A stretch of DNA of 64,000 bases from Streptomyces sp. CG4 (GCF_041080655.1 NZ_CP163525.1:1116001-1180000); one strand, 5' to 3'; counted from the stretch's first letter, positions 1-9,836 are shown. A program made the numbers and translations. Notes: generated by a model not told the origin, from the sequence alone.

Positions 1-25
1 GCGCGCCCCGGCGGAGATGGTGACC

Positions 26-1081
26 TCACCCCTTCGGGGCGGATGTCTCGCGGCTGAGGAAGCTGAAGGCGGCCGGGTACAGGCGTGTCCAGGTGTTGTA
101 GTTGTGGCCGCCCGTGGGCAGCACCAGGGTCTGGGTCCGGACCGGGGTGCCGGCCGCGGCCTGGGTGAACTGCTCGATGTAGTGCGGCGGGCTGAGCCGG
201 TCCTGGGCGGACGTGGCCAGGAACAGGCCGACCGGGGCGGTGGTGTGCCGCACCATGTCCGTGGGGCTGGTGCGCTTGCGGAACTCCGGGTCGCCGATCA
301 CGCCCTCGTCGCCGGTGAGCGGATCGGGATCCAGTGCGGCGCCGGCCGCGAAGACCTTCGGGTAGGCCAGCGGGAGCCGGGCCGCGCAGAAGCCCCCGGT
401 GGAGAAGCCCATCACGCCCCAGCCCTTGGCTCCGCTCTGGGTGCGGAACTTCTTGCCGAGCAGCTCCGGCACGTCGACCGCCATCCAGGTGGCCACTTTC
501 CGGTTGCGTTGGTCGGTGCAGTCGGTGTCGATGCCGCCCGGGTCGACCGTGGGCATGGCCAGGATGAAGGGATGGCTGGTGCCCGCTTTCATGAGCTGCT
601 CGAATTCCCCGGGCATGCCGCCGTGCTCCAGCCAGGAGGCGGGGCCGCCGGGGACGCCGTGCAGGAGCAGCACCACCGGGAAGCGGGTGTGGCGGTACCG
701 GGGTTCGTTGTACTGCGGCGGTGTCCAGACGATGACCTGCCCGGACAGGGCCGAATGCCGGCCGCGGAAGTACGTGTCCAGCATCCCGGTCTCGGTGTGG
801 GTGAACTTGGCGCGGTCCGCCGGGGGTCCGGGCATGGCCACGGCCCCGTTGTTGCGGCCGAGGAGGTCGTCCCAGGAGGCGTAGAGACCGTAGTCGTTGT
901 TGATCCAGGTCGCGACCACCGAGATGGCGGTGAGCTGGCACAGGCCGATCATCATGAACCGCGACAGCCAGCGCACCGGCTGGGGTCCCCTGACCAGCGA
1001 CCACAGCGCCATCGTCCCGATCACGCACACTGCCGTGGCCACGATCAGCAGGACGAAAAACGTCGTTCCCGTCAGGCTCAA
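26..1081 (-). CDS. membrane-anchored alpha/beta-hydrolase esterase
   Basis: A serine esterase of the alpha/beta-hydrolase fold, closest in layout to esterase D and mycolyltransferase-like enzymes; the substrate is unknown. Two hydrophobic segments lie near residues 5-25 and 38-58, so the protein is probably anchored with the catalytic domain outside. The esterase domain starts near residue 85 and shows an oxyanion-hole region (LLLHGVPGG), the nucleophile elbow GFSTGG with Ser227, and a C-terminal GGHNYNTW that carries the expected catalytic histidine. I chose the TTG start at 1081 because GGAGG lies 7 bases upstream and it begins right at the first membrane segment; the frame stays open further upstream but looks non-coding there. 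It is divergent from the transporter ATPase at 1253. Confidence 0.85.
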   Translation of the reverse strand: MSLTGTTFFVLLIVATAVCVIGTMALWSLVRGPQPVRWLSRFMMIGLCQLTAISVVATWINNDYGLYASWDDLLGRNNGAVAMPGPPADRAKFTHTETGMLDTYFRGRHSALSGQVIVWTPPQYNEPRYRHTRFPVVLLLHGVPGGPASWLEHGGMPGEFEQLMKAGTSHPFILAMPTVDPGGIDTDCTDQRNRKVATWMAVDVPELLGKKFRTQSGAKGWGVMGFSTGGFCAARLPLAYPKVFAAGAALDPDPLTGDEGVIGDPEFRKRTSPTDMVRHTTAPVGLFLATSAQDRLSPPHYIEQFTQAAAGTPVRTQTLVLPTGGHNYNTWTRLYPAAFSFLSRETSAPKG

Positions 1082-1252
1082 GAGCCGACCTCCGTCAAGT
1101 CCGTGATGAGTGATGATGTCGGGTTGCAACGGAATCACACTCAGGCGCGTTGATCCAAGCCGGTTCTGGCCATGGCTCCTCGCGCCCTCTCGTTCCCTCT
1201 CGTTCCGCCTCGTCGCCGAGCGTGCTCCGGTGGGCCCCGTTAGCGTGAGGGA

Positions 1253-2407
1253 ATGATCCGGTTCGAGCAGGTCACCAAGCGGTATCCGGACGGTACGACG
1301 GCCGTGGACGACCTCTCCTTCGAGGTGGCCGAGGGCGAGCTGGTCACGCTCGTCGGCCCGTCCGGCTGCGGCAAGACGACGACCATGATGATGGTCAACC
1401 GGCTGATCGAGCCGACCTCCGGCCGGATCTACGTCGAGGGTGCGGACATCGCCGCCGTCGACCCGGTGCGGCTGCGCCGCCGCATCGGCTACGTCATCCA
1501 GCAGGTGGGCCTCTTCCCGCACCGCACCGTCCTGGACAACACCGCGACCGTGCCCGCGCTGCTCGGCTGGAAGCGGGCGAAGGCACGGGCGCGGGCCGCC
1601 GAGCTGCTGGACCTGGTGGGGCTCGACCCGGCGACGTACGGGCCGCGCTATCCGGAGCAGCTGTCCGGCGGGCAGCGGCAGCGGGTCGGGGTGGCACGGG
1701 CGCTCGCGGCGGACCCGCCGGTGCTGCTGATGGACGAGCCGTTCGGCGCGGTCGACCCGGTGGTGCGCGAGCAGCTGCAGGACGAGTTCCTGCGGATGCA
1801 GGCCGCGGTGCGCAAGACCGTGCTGCTGGTCACGCACGACATCGAGGAGGCCGTCCGGCTCGGCGACCGCATCGCCGTGTACGGGCAGGGTCGCATCGAG
1901 CAGTTCGACACCCCGGGCACGGTGCTCGGGGCACCGGCGACCCCGTACGTCGCCTCGTTCGTGGGCGCCGACCGGGGACTGAAGCGGCTGTCGGTCACCG
2001 AGATCGAGCCGGACGACCTGGAACAGCCGCCGGTGGCCCGGCTGGACGAGCCCGCCGAACGGGCCGTCGAGCGGCTGCGGGCCGAGCGCGCCCGGTGGGC
2101 GGTCGTCCTCGACGCGGACGGCGATCTGCGCGGCTGGGTCGGCATCGACGAGCTGGCGGCGGGCGGCACGGTCGGGGAGCTGACCCACCGGATGACCGCG
2201 TGGGTGCCGGTGGGCACGCCGCTGAAGCAGGCGTTCGGGGTGATGCTGCAGTACGACGCCGGGTGGGTCGCGGTGGTGGACGGCGCGCGCTTCCTCGGCG
2301 TGCTGACCCCGGCGAAGCTGCACGAGGCGCTGCGCCGCTCGGTGGACGCGGACGCGCGGGGTGTGGCGCGGGGGCAGGTGTCGTTCGACTCGGTGTCGGA
2401 CGCCTGA
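1253..2407 (+). CDS. opuCA: OpuC-type osmoprotectant ABC transporter ATPase with CBS domain
   Basis: The ATP-hydrolysing subunit of a quaternary-amine uptake system (glycine betaine, choline or carnitine). The ABC domain covers roughly residues 1-235: Walker A GPSGCGKTT, Q-loop YVIQQVGLFP, signature LSGGQRQRVG, Walker B LLMDEPFGAVD and switch THD. A C-terminal CBS-type region (about 265-370) follows; in OpuCA/OpuA relatives this senses ionic strength or cyclic di-AMP. Its partner genes, two permeases and a binding lipoprotein, lie on the opposite strand and end only 25 bases away, so the transporter is encoded by two convergent units. That is less common than a single opuC operon, but the shared family makes the assignment firm. 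Confidence 0.93.
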   Translation: MIRFEQVTKRYPDGTTAVDDLSFEVAEGELVTLVGPSGCGKTTTMMMVNRLIEPTSGRIYVEGADIAAVDPVRLRRRIGYVIQQVGLFPHRTVLDNTATVPALLGWKRAKARARAAELLDLVGLDPATYGPRYPEQLSGGQRQRVGVARALAADPPVLLMDEPFGAVDPVVREQLQDEFLRMQAAVRKTVLLVTHDIEEAVRLGDRIAVYGQGRIEQFDTPGTVLGAPATPYVASFVGADRGLKRLSVTEIEPDDLEQPPVARLDEPAERAVERLRAERARWAVVLDADGDLRGWVGIDELAAGGTVGELTHRMTAWVPVGTPLKQAFGVMLQYDAGWVAVVDGARFLGVLTPAKLHEALRRSVDADARGVARGQVSFDSVSDA

Positions 2408-2432
2408 GCCCGCGTCGACCCGGTGGCCCTGG

Positions 2433-3470
2433 TCACTTCAGCAGGCCTTTGTCCTTCAGGTAGGTGCGGGCGACGTCGGAGGCGAGCCGTCGCCAGCTGT
2501 CGACCTGCTCGTTCATGGTGGCCAGGTCGGCCGTCGTCAGTACGTCGTTGAGTGTGCCGAGCGCCTTCGTCACGCCCTCGCTGCCCGCGCGGGCGCGGTT
2601 GACGACCGGGACGATGTAGTCGGCGTTCTGCAGATGCCTGTCGTCGGCGAGGAGCACCAGTCCGAACTGGTCCAGTGTGGCGTCCGTGGTCGTGGTCAGC
2701 ACCATCTGGTCCTGCCCGTTCTGCACGGCTCGCTTGGCCTGGGTGGTGCCGACGCCCTTGGGGTCGACGCCGGTGACGTCGATGCCGTAGACCTTCTTCA
2801 ACCCCGGTGCGCAGTACGGCCGTTGCACGCATTCGTCGCCGGCCGCGAGCCGTACCCTCAGCCGCGCGGCGCCGAGGTCGCCGAGGGTCCTGAGGTGGTG
2901 TTCGCGGGCGTAGGCGGCGGTGACCGCGAAGGCGTTCTGGTCGACGGCCCGGCCGGGCGGCAGGACGGTGAGGCCGCGGGGTGTGGCGAGCGCGCGCAGG
3001 GCCTTCATCGTCGCGTCGAGGTCGGGTGAGCCGACGGGCTCGGCGGCGGTGCCGTGGGCCTTGGCGTTCAGCCAGTCGGCGAAGGTGGCCGCGTATTCGG
3101 GCACGACGTCGATCTGGCCGGACTCCAGTGCCGGTTCGTACAGCTCGCGGTTGGCGACGGTGAGGATGGACGTCTTGTAGCCGGCCTGGTTCAGCAGCTG
3201 GGCGTACATCTGGGCGAGCAGGTCGCTCTCGGTGAAGCCGGCCGAGCCGATGGTCAGCTGGTGGCTGTCACCGGGCGGCGCGGTGACCTGGCCGCGGTTC
3301 TCCAGGGAGGGACCGGTGGAGCAGGCGGCGAGGGCGAGGAGCAGGAGGGCCGCAAGGACTCTCCTCACGGCCCGCGCCCCGCCCGCACGGGTGCCGGTCA
3401 CCAGCCGGCCCGCGCCCCCATCGGTGCCGGTCGTCGGCCGCCCCACGCCGCCGTCGGTGCCGGTCCTCAT
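2433..3470 (-). CDS. opuCC: OpuC-type osmoprotectant-binding lipoprotein
   Basis: The extracellular substrate-binding protein of the osmoprotectant ABC transporter. A hydrophobic stretch ends in the lipobox LAAC (Cys50), so the mature protein is a lipoprotein; the mature domain begins with the typical LTIGSAGFTESDLLAQMYAQLL and has the periplasmic-binding fold of the OpuAC family. The ATG at 3470 overlaps the stop of the permease gene as ATGA, which supports this start. About 30 residues before the signal sequence are two and a half copies of an 11-residue repeat (TGTDGG-x-GR-xx) encoded by about 33-base tandem units at 3403-3470; the start codon may have been carried outward by repeat growth. 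A GTG closer to the signal sequence is an alternative start. Confidence 0.9.
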   Translation of the reverse strand: MRTGTDGGVGRPTTGTDGGAGRLVTGTRAGGARAVRRVLAALLLLALAACSTGPSLENRGQVTAPPGDSHQLTIGSAGFTESDLLAQMYAQLLNQAGYKTSILTVANRELYEPALESGQIDVVPEYAATFADWLNAKAHGTAAEPVGSPDLDATMKALRALATPRGLTVLPPGRAVDQNAFAVTAAYAREHHLRTLGDLGAARLRVRLAAGDECVQRPYCAPGLKKVYGIDVTGVDPKGVGTTQAKRAVQNGQDQMVLTTTTDATLDQFGLVLLADDRHLQNADYIVPVVNRARAGSEGVTKALGTLNDVLTTADLATMNEQVDSWRRLASDVARTYLKDKGLLK

Positions 3471-3490
3471 CGGCCGCCCCGCGCCCACAC
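3403..3490. repeat. about 33-bp tandem repeat in the 5' end of the binding-protein gene
   Basis: Three imperfect units beginning ggtgcc(g/a)gtc follow each other through the overlap of the permease and binding-protein genes. In the binding protein they encode an 11-residue repeat placed before the lipoprotein signal. Such a unit can change copy number by slippage. Confidence 0.6.
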
Positions 3491-4138
3491 GGGTGCCAGT
3501 CGCTCCGCGATCTCGAAGACGGCCTCCACGACGAGCGCGAACACGGCGACGAGCAGGGCGCCCGCGACCACCTGGGGCGTGCTGGCGAGGTTGAAGCCTG
3601 CGGTGATGATCCGGCCGAGCCCGCCGCCGCCCGCGAGCGCGGCGATGGTGGCGGTGGCGACGAGCTGGACGGCGGCGATCCGCACCCCGTTCATGATCAT
3701 CGGCAGGGCGAGGGGCAGTTCCACGCGCAGCAGCATCTGCCGTCCGGTCATCCCCATGCCCCGGGCCGCCCGGACGACGCCGCGATCGACCTCGCGCATG
3801 CCGACGTAGGCGTTGGTGAGCAGCGGGGGCACGGCGAACAGCACCAGGGCCGCCACCGTGGGTCCCTCGCCCCACTTGCCGACCGGGGTGAGGAGCAGCA
3901 GCACGAGGACGGCGAAGGTGGGGACGGCCCGGCCGACGTTGGAGATGTTGACGGCGAGCGCGCCGCCCTTGCCGAGGTGGCCGAGGACCAGGGCGACCGG
4001 GAGCGCGAGCACGCAGCTGATGACGAGACAGACGGCGGTGAGGACGAGGTGCTGGAGCAGCCGGTGCCCGATGCCGTCGTCGCCGGACCAGTGCGCGGGG
4101 TCGGTGAGCCAGTGCCAGGCCGCGGTGAGCGTGCTCAT
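3467..4138 (-). CDS. opuCD: OpuC-type ABC transporter permease (second)
   Basis: Membrane-spanning subunit of the osmoprotectant transporter, 223 residues, the usual length for OpuCB/OpuCD permeases. Several hydrophobic helices are visible, and the cytoplasmic EAA-type loop (RAARGMGMTGRQMLLRVELPLALPMIMNG) that docks on the ATPase is intact. Its start overlaps the stop of the upstream permease (4135-4138, ATGA) and its stop overlaps the start of the binding-protein gene (3467-3470), so the three genes are translationally coupled. The cognate ATPase is the convergent gene at 1253-2407. Confidence 0.9.
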   Translation of the reverse strand: MSTLTAAWHWLTDPAHWSGDDGIGHRLLQHLVLTAVCLVISCVLALPVALVLGHLGKGGALAVNISNVGRAVPTFAVLVLLLLTPVGKWGEGPTVAALVLFAVPPLLTNAYVGMREVDRGVVRAARGMGMTGRQMLLRVELPLALPMIMNGVRIAAVQLVATATIAALAGGGGLGRIITAGFNLASTPQVVAGALLVAVFALVVEAVFEIAERLAPVWARGGR

Positions 4139-4863
4139 ACGCGACTCGCCGTCGTGCGCGCCCGCACCCGCCGGGGAGGCACGCGGGTGCGTCCCGCCCG
4201 TGTCCACGGTGTGATCAGCCACTGCACAGCCAGCAGGAGCAGGTCGGCGACGACGGCGATCAGCACGCACAGGACGGAAGCGGTGAGCACCTGGGCCTTG
4301 AAGTAGGTGTTCATGCCCGCGTAGATGAGGTTGCCGAGACCCCCGAAGCCGACGATCGCGCCGACCGTGACCAGGGAGACCGCCGAGACGGTGGCGATGC
4401 GCAGGCCGGCCATCGCGGCGGGCAGGGCGAGGGGGAGTTCCACGGCGAGCAGCAGCCGGATCGGGCCGTAGCCGAGGCCGCGCGCGGCCTGCCGGGTCTC
4501 CTCGGGGACCGCGCGCAGGCCGGCGAGGATGTTCCGGACGAGCAGGGTCAGCGAGTACAGCACGAGCCCGGCGACGACGAGCGTGGCCGAGAGGCCGTAC
4601 ACCGGCAGGAGCAGGGAGAACATCGCCAGGGACGGGATGGTGTAGAGGATCGTCGTCACGGCGAGCACCGGACCGGCGGCCCAGCCCCAGCGGCGGGCCA
4701 GCACCGCGAGCGGCACGGCGATGGCGAGGCCGATGAGGATCGACACCGCGGTCAGCTGGAGGTGCTGGAGGACCGCGTCCAGGAGGATATGGCGGCGGGT
4801 GCGCAGATAGGCGCCGCAGATCCATTCGTTGCGCGCGAGGCAGTCGTCCGGGGGCGCGGTCAC
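4135..4863 (-). CDS. opuCB: OpuC-type ABC transporter permease (first)
   Basis: Membrane subunit of the same osmoprotectant transporter, 242 residues. The N-terminus CLARNEWICGAYLRTRRHILLDAVLQHLQLTAVS is typical of actinobacterial OpuC permeases, and the EAA loop (AARGLGYGPIRLLLAVELPLALPAAMAG) is present. It is first in the three-gene unit. The GTG at 4863 is chosen because it precedes the conserved N-terminus closely; no good ribosome-binding site is visible, so the start is uncertain. An IS1182 copy lies only 74 bases upstream and must have separated this unit from whatever lay in front of it, probably the tetR gene at 6771-7343. Confidence 0.88.
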   Translation of the reverse strand: MTAPPDDCLARNEWICGAYLRTRRHILLDAVLQHLQLTAVSILIGLAIAVPLAVLARRWGWAAGPVLAVTTILYTIPSLAMFSLLLPVYGLSATLVVAGLVLYSLTLLVRNILAGLRAVPEETRQAARGLGYGPIRLLLAVELPLALPAAMAGLRIATVSAVSLVTVGAIVGFGGLGNLIYAGMNTYFKAQVLTASVLCVLIAVVADLLLLAVQWLITPWTRAGRTRVPPRRVRARTTASRV

Positions 4864-4933
4864 GTTTTCATTGGACCGGCCGGGCGAGCGGGTCGGCGCG
4901 TTGTGCTGGCCCGTACGGGGGCAGGCGCGGGTG

Positions 4934-4937
4934 CTAG
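4934..4937. repeat. IS target duplication CTAG, left copy
   Basis: CTAG directly abuts the left terminal inverted repeat and recurs at 6771-6774 next to the right one. This fits a 4-bp target-site duplication. Confidence 0.75.
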
Positions 4938-6770
4938 GTCCTGACTCTGTCGGGGATCTTGGCGGTCTGCTCAGTCTCTGGCGGACCGCCAAGACCTCGG
5001 CCGGGGGATCCCGTGCTGGTCCAGGTAGTTCTGGAAGGCGGTCGGCGGCCGTGACGGGGGTGTTTCTCCGGTCGGCGGCCGTCGGCTGAGGCGCTCGATG
5101 TTTGCGGCGATGGCTGTGAACACGTGCTGTAAGTGGGCTTTGTGCTGTCCCCGGTAGCGGCAGCGGCGCATGCCGTGTCCGTGGGCGAGTTCGTTGATGG
5201 TGCCTTCCACTCCGGAGCGGACCGCGTAGCGGGCCTGCCATTCGGGTGTCTGCTGCTCGGCGCGGACGCGGAGTTGCAGGTCACGGAGTTCTCGCGGGGG
5301 AAAGCCCACGCTCCGGGCGTTGTCGGTGGTGGTCGTGCAGCGGGTGCGGACCGGGCAGGGACGGCACTGGCTCTTGGTGAACCGTGCCACGATCAGAGGT
5401 GCCGCGGTGGGTGAGGAGGTCGGGTAGGGGCCGTGCCATCCCGCGCTGGTCTCGCCCTGCGGGCAGGTGACCTGGCGGCGGTCGAAGTCGATGTGGAAGT
5501 CGTCGCGGCCGAAGCCGTTGTTCCTGCGGTTCTGGCGGGTGGTGTTGACCGGCAGTGGTCCGGTGACCCTGACCTGGTGTTCGCGGGCTGCCTGTTCCAG
5601 ATGGACCAGGGAGGTGTAGCCGCCGTCGACCAGATGCTCGGCGGGCAGCAGCCCGCGATGCTTGAGCCGGGTGTGGATGCCGGGCAGAGCCTTCGCGTCG
5701 TACCCGGTGGCGTCGGTGGTGGCCACATCTGTGATCACGTTGACGCCGTCGGGATCACAGGTTTCGGTGAGGTGTGCGACGAACCCCTTCCAGCGGGTGA
5801 TGTGTCCGCGGCGCGCGTAGCGGGCCGTCGGGTCGTAGGGCGAGACGACTGCGACGGCAGAGGGCGGCAGCCCGCCGTCCTCGGCGGTGCGCCAGCGCAG
5901 GCGGCCGGCCCCGTCGCGGTAGTAGTTCTGCACCATGATCTGCCGCAGGGCTTGGACGCGGGGACCGGACAGGCGTTCCGGCCCGTGCTGCCCGAGGTGC
6001 TCGATCAGCCGGACGGCGTCGCCTCCGGTGGCGAGGATTCTGGTCTTGGGGCGGGTGGGGTTCTTGCCCAGACGGACCGGGCGGCCGTAGCGGCGCCCCC
6101 ACTCCTCGTCGACCAGGCCGGCCAGCAGGTGCGAAGCTGTGCCGGCCAGTTCTTCCAGCGCGGCGCGGACGGCCTCGGTGACCAGTTCCAGCCGGGTCAG
6201 GTCGCGGACCGCGGCCAGGACGTGGGTGGAGTCCGTGCGCTGGGTGGTGCGCTCGCGGACGAGACCGGCCTCCTTCAGGCGCGCGAGCGCGAGGTCGAGG
6301 AGACGGTCGGCTCGGCCGTCCTCGGTGAGACGGTCGCGGAAGTCGGCCAGCACGCTGTGGTGGAAGCCGGGATCGTCCAGGTCCATGGCCAGCGCGTACT
6401 TGAAATCGATGCGGCAGCGAACCGCTTCGGCCGCCTGCCGGTCCGACAGACCGAGGAGGAACTGGAGCACGCAGACGGTGGCCAGCTGGGCGGGCGAGAG
6501 GCTGGGGCGGCCGTCACGCGGGTACCAGTCGGCGAAGCCCTCGTCACCCCACAGCCCGCCCAGGTGGTCTCTCACCCACATCGCCGTTGTACCGCCCGGA
6601 TTGCTCGCCCGCGCCATCTGCGCGGTCAGAGACGGGACTTGCTCACCAGAACGGGCATGGAGCGACAACGAGCACCTCGACAACTGCATCGGTCCTTGAA
6701 CAGAGCCGAGCATGCCCGTTGATCACGCTGCCCCGCCAGGGATCCTCAAGATCCCCGACAGAGTCAGGGC
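4938..6770 (-). mobile_element. complete IS1182-family insertion sequence
   Basis: A 1,833-bp element bounded by 23-bp terminal inverted repeats at 4938-4960 and 6748-6770. They differ at one base; the core is CCTGACTCTGTCGGGGATCT. The flanking CTAG at 4934-4937 and 6771-6774 is a likely target duplication. It contains one intact transposase gene. The intact ends and open frame suggest a recent insertion. Joining the flanks across one CTAG restores a stretch in which the tetR stop codon lies about 70 bases ahead of the first permease. Confidence 0.9.
4971..6713 (-). CDS. IS1182 family transposase
   Basis: A DDE transposase of the IS1182 family, 580 residues in this reading. The N-terminal DNA-binding domain (DUF772 type) has the hallmark [32 protein letters not shown], and the [14 protein letters not shown] region supplies the first catalytic Asp. 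A second conserved block ([14 protein letters not shown]) and the C-terminal [27 protein letters not shown] region carrying the catalytic Glu are all present. The frame is uninterrupted, so the enzyme may be active. The ATG at 6713 is the longest start; the internal Met at residue 9 or 33 is an alternative. Confidence 0.9.
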   Translation of the reverse strand: MLGSVQGPMQLSRCSLSLHARSGEQVPSLTAQMARASNPGGTTAMWVRDHLGGLWGDEGFADWYPRDGRPSLSPAQLATVCVLQFLLGLSDRQAAEAVRCRIDFKYALAMDLDDPGFHHSVLADFRDRLTEDGRADRLLDLALARLKEAGLVRERTTQRTDSTHVLAAVRDLTRLELVTEAVRAALEELAGTASHLLAGLVDEEWGRRYGRPVRLGKNPTRPKTRILATGGDAVRLIEHLGQHGPERLSGPRVQALRQIMVQNYYRDGAGRLRWRTAEDGGLPPSAVAVVSPYDPTARYARRGHITRWKGFVAHLTETCDPDGVNVITDVATTDATGYDAKALPGIHTRLKHRGLLPAEHLVDGGYTSLVHLEQAAREHQVRVTGPLPVNTTRQNRRNNGFGRDDFHIDFDRRQVTCPQGETSAGWHGPYPTSSPTAAPLIVARFTKSQCRPCPVRTRCTTTTDNARSVGFPPRELRDLQLRVRAEQQTPEWQARYAVRSGVEGTINELAHGHGMRRCRYRGQHKAHLQHVFTAIAANIERLSRRPPTGETPPSRPPTAFQNYLDQHGIPRPRSWRSARD

Positions 6771-6774
6771 CTAG
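6771..6774. repeat. IS target duplication CTAG, right copy
   Basis: Matches the CTAG at 4934-4937 and abuts the right terminal repeat. Bases 6771-6773 are also the TAG stop codon of the tetR gene on the minus strand, so the element sits exactly at that stop. Confidence 0.75.
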
Positions 6775-7343
6775 TGCATCCCCGCCGCGTCCAGCAGCGC
6801 GGTCACCGTCTTCGTGGCGAGTCCGTCGTCCAGGCGTTCCACTCCGGCGCCGGCCCGGGCGCTGGCGCCGTCGAAGACCAGCACCAGCTGGCGGGCGAGC
6901 AGCTCGGGGTCGCGGGCGCCGCCGCGCTCGGCCTCGGCGCGGAAGGTCTCGGCCAACCGGTCCTTGACCGTGCGGGCGACCACGCTCGCCGGGTGCCCCG
7001 GGTTCTTCAGCTCCACCAGCACGGCCAGGTAGGGGCAGCCGTGGTAGTCGGCTGCCACGGAGGCCTGCTCCAGGCGTGCGAAGACGTACAGGATGCGCTC
7101 GCGCGGGGTCGCGCTCTGCGGGTCGGGGTGCGCGAGCTGGGCGTCGTACCGCGGGATGCGCTGTTCCAGGCTCGCGGCGAGCATCGCGTCCTTGCTGTCG
7201 AAGAACTGGTACATGGACCGCTTGGAGACGCCCGCCTCCCGGCACAGCGCCTCGATGCCGACGGAGACGCCGTCGCGGTAGGAGAGACGGGCCGCCGCGT
7301 CGAGCAGCCGGTCGCGCGGGGACACCTTGTCTGTGGAGGCCAT
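6771..7343 (-). CDS. TetR/AcrR family transcriptional regulator
   Basis: A 190-residue one-component repressor. The TetR helix-turn-helix is at about residues 8-55 (RDRLLDAAARLSYRDGVSVGIEALCREAGVSKRSMYQFFDSKDAML); the ligand-binding domain follows and is of unknown specificity. The stop codon lies inside the CTAG duplication of the adjacent insertion sequence, so the protein is just intact. Before the insertion the gene pointed into the osmoprotectant permease operon on the same strand, so it may have been its local regulator or co-transcribed with it. It is divergent from the MoxR gene; a palindrome at 7378-7387 between them is a likely operator. Confidence 0.88.
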   Translation of the reverse strand: MASTDKVSPRDRLLDAAARLSYRDGVSVGIEALCREAGVSKRSMYQFFDSKDAMLAASLEQRIPRYDAQLAHPDPQSATPRERILYVFARLEQASVAADYHGCPYLAVLVELKNPGHPASVVARTVKDRLAETFRAEAERGGARDPELLARQLVLVFDGASARAGAGVERLDDGLATKTVTALLDAAGMH

Positions 7344-7377
7344 GCAGCGAGGTTAACCGGAGCGGGGACGAAAGGAA

Positions 7378-7387
7378 ACCGATCGGT
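7378..7387. promoter_or_regulatory. putative TetR operator palindrome
   Basis: A perfect 10-bp palindrome ACCGATCGGT, followed by an A/T-rich TGTATATC stretch, lies 35 bases upstream of the tetR start in the divergent intergenic region. Position and symmetry fit an autoregulatory TetR operator; this is inference. Confidence 0.4.
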
Positions 7388-7519
7388 GTATATCGCTCGG
7401 CGTCCCGGCCGGTTCCGCCGCGTCCCGGGGACGGAGAGACGCTGATCCGCGTGACACAGGGACTGAACAAGCGCTTAGATAGGAGCCCGGACACCGTTCC
7501 CGACCCGCCGGAGGCCCCG

Positions 7520-8373
<854 letters not shown>

Positions 8374-8377
<4 letters not shown>

Positions 8378-9726
8378 CCGAGGTCGCCGACCGGATCACC
8401 GGCCTCGTCGGGGCGCTGCGCGCGCATGGCGTGCGGATCGGCACCGGCGAGAGCGTGGACGCGGCTCGCGCGGTGGAGGCGCTGGGGCTCGCGGACCGGG
8501 AGCGGCTGCGCGAGGGGCTGGCCGCGACTCTGTTGCACGGCCCGGGGCAGCGGGCGGTGTTCGACCCCGTCTTCGACCTGTACTTTCCGCGCGCGGTCGG
8601 GGACCTCAAGGACTCCGGCGCGGACCGGGACGAGCTGCGCGACCGGCTGGCCGAGGCCCTGGCCGCCAACGACCAGGTCCTGATGGCCCAGTTGGCGGCC
8701 GAGGCGGTCGACGGCATGGGCGGATACGGCAGTTCACCGGGCTCCGACGGCTTCTCGGCGTACCAGACCCTCGAACGGCTGCGCCCGCAGACCCTGTTGG
8801 CCCGGGTGCGGGCGGATGTCCGGGGCCGGGACGGCAGCGGTGCCGGGTTCGCGGACCGGTTGCTGGACGACGAGATCCGGCGCCGTATCGAGGAGTTCCG
8901 GCGGCTGGTCGGGACGGAGGCGCGGCGCCGGGTCGCCGAGCGGCGCGGACGCGACGAGATCGCCCGGCGCGGCGTCGTGCCCACCGCGGACCGGGTGGAC
9001 TTCCTGTTCGCCGGCCGGGACCAACTGGCCGAGCTGCGCAGGGCCGTATCGCCGCTCGCGCGCAAGCTGGCCACCCGGCTGGCGGCACGCCGGCGCCGTG
9101 CCGCGCGCGGCACGGTCGACCTGCGGCGCACGTTGCGTTCCTCGCTGTCCACCGGCGGGGTGCCGATGCGGCCGGTGCTGCGCCGACGCCGCCCGGTCCG
9201 CCCCGAGCTGGTGCTGCTCTGCGATGTGTCCGGTTCGGTCTCCGGCTTCTCGGACTTCACGATGCTGCTGGTGCAGGCGCTGCACGACCAGTTCAGCAAG
9301 GTCCGCGTGTTCGCCTTCGTCAACCGGCTCGACGAGGTCACCGGCCTGCTCGGCCACGGGCGCGCCGACCCCGACGGGCTCAGCGCCCGGATCCGCGCCG
9401 AGGCCGTGCTCACCGGCTGGCACGGCAGCAGCGACTACGGCGTCGCCCTGGGCGAGTTCGCCGAGCGGTACGGCGACGCGGTGGGTCCGCGTACGACGGT
9501 GTTCGTCCTCGGGGACGCCCGGACGAACATGAGCGACCCGAACCTGGCCGCCGTACGCGACGTCGCCCGGCGGGCCCGCCGCGTGTACTGGCTGAACCCC
9601 GAGCCGCGCGCCCAGTGGGGCACCGGTGACTCGGCCGCGCCCGCCTACGCCGAACTGGTCGAGATGCACGAGTGCCGTACGGCCCGTCAGCTCAGCGCGC
9701 TGATCGCCCGGCTGCTGCCGGTGTGA
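8374..9726 (+). CDS. VWA domain protein, CoxE-like, partner of MoxR
   Basis: A 450-residue protein of the CoxE/DUF58-like VWA group. The N-terminal two thirds are charged and Arg-rich; the von Willebrand A domain begins near residue 285 with LVLLCDVSGSVSGF, whose DxSxS residues form the metal-ion-dependent adhesion site, followed by the conserved FAFVNRLDEVT and WHGSSDYG. Start GTG 8374 overlaps the MoxR stop by four bases. MoxR/VWA pairs assemble or insert cofactors into large enzymes; no obvious client such as a molybdenum dehydrogenase is encoded nearby, so the target is unknown. Confidence 0.85.
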
Positions 9727-9737
9727 TCGACTGGTCC

Positions 9738-9836
9738 GAACGACCGCGGAGAACGACCGCGGACCGCAGCCGATCCGCGCTGATCCGCACCCGGTCCGCA
9801 CCTGATCCGCACCTGTATTCGCACCTGATCCGCACT
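9738..9836. repeat. minisatellite of short direct repeats
   Basis: The intergenic space between the VWA gene and the desulfhydrase gene is almost wholly repetitive. First comes a 13-bp tandem pair (GAACGACCGCGGA twice, from 9738), then five to six imperfect units of about 10-12 bp resembling TGATCCGCACC up to 9836. It ends 14 bases before the next ATG, so it forms the leader of that gene. Confidence 0.7.

Noticed and set aside
9738..9836. Possible CRISPR array
   Set aside because: Repeat units are 10-13 bp, imperfect and directly adjoining, with no spacers and no cas genes nearby.
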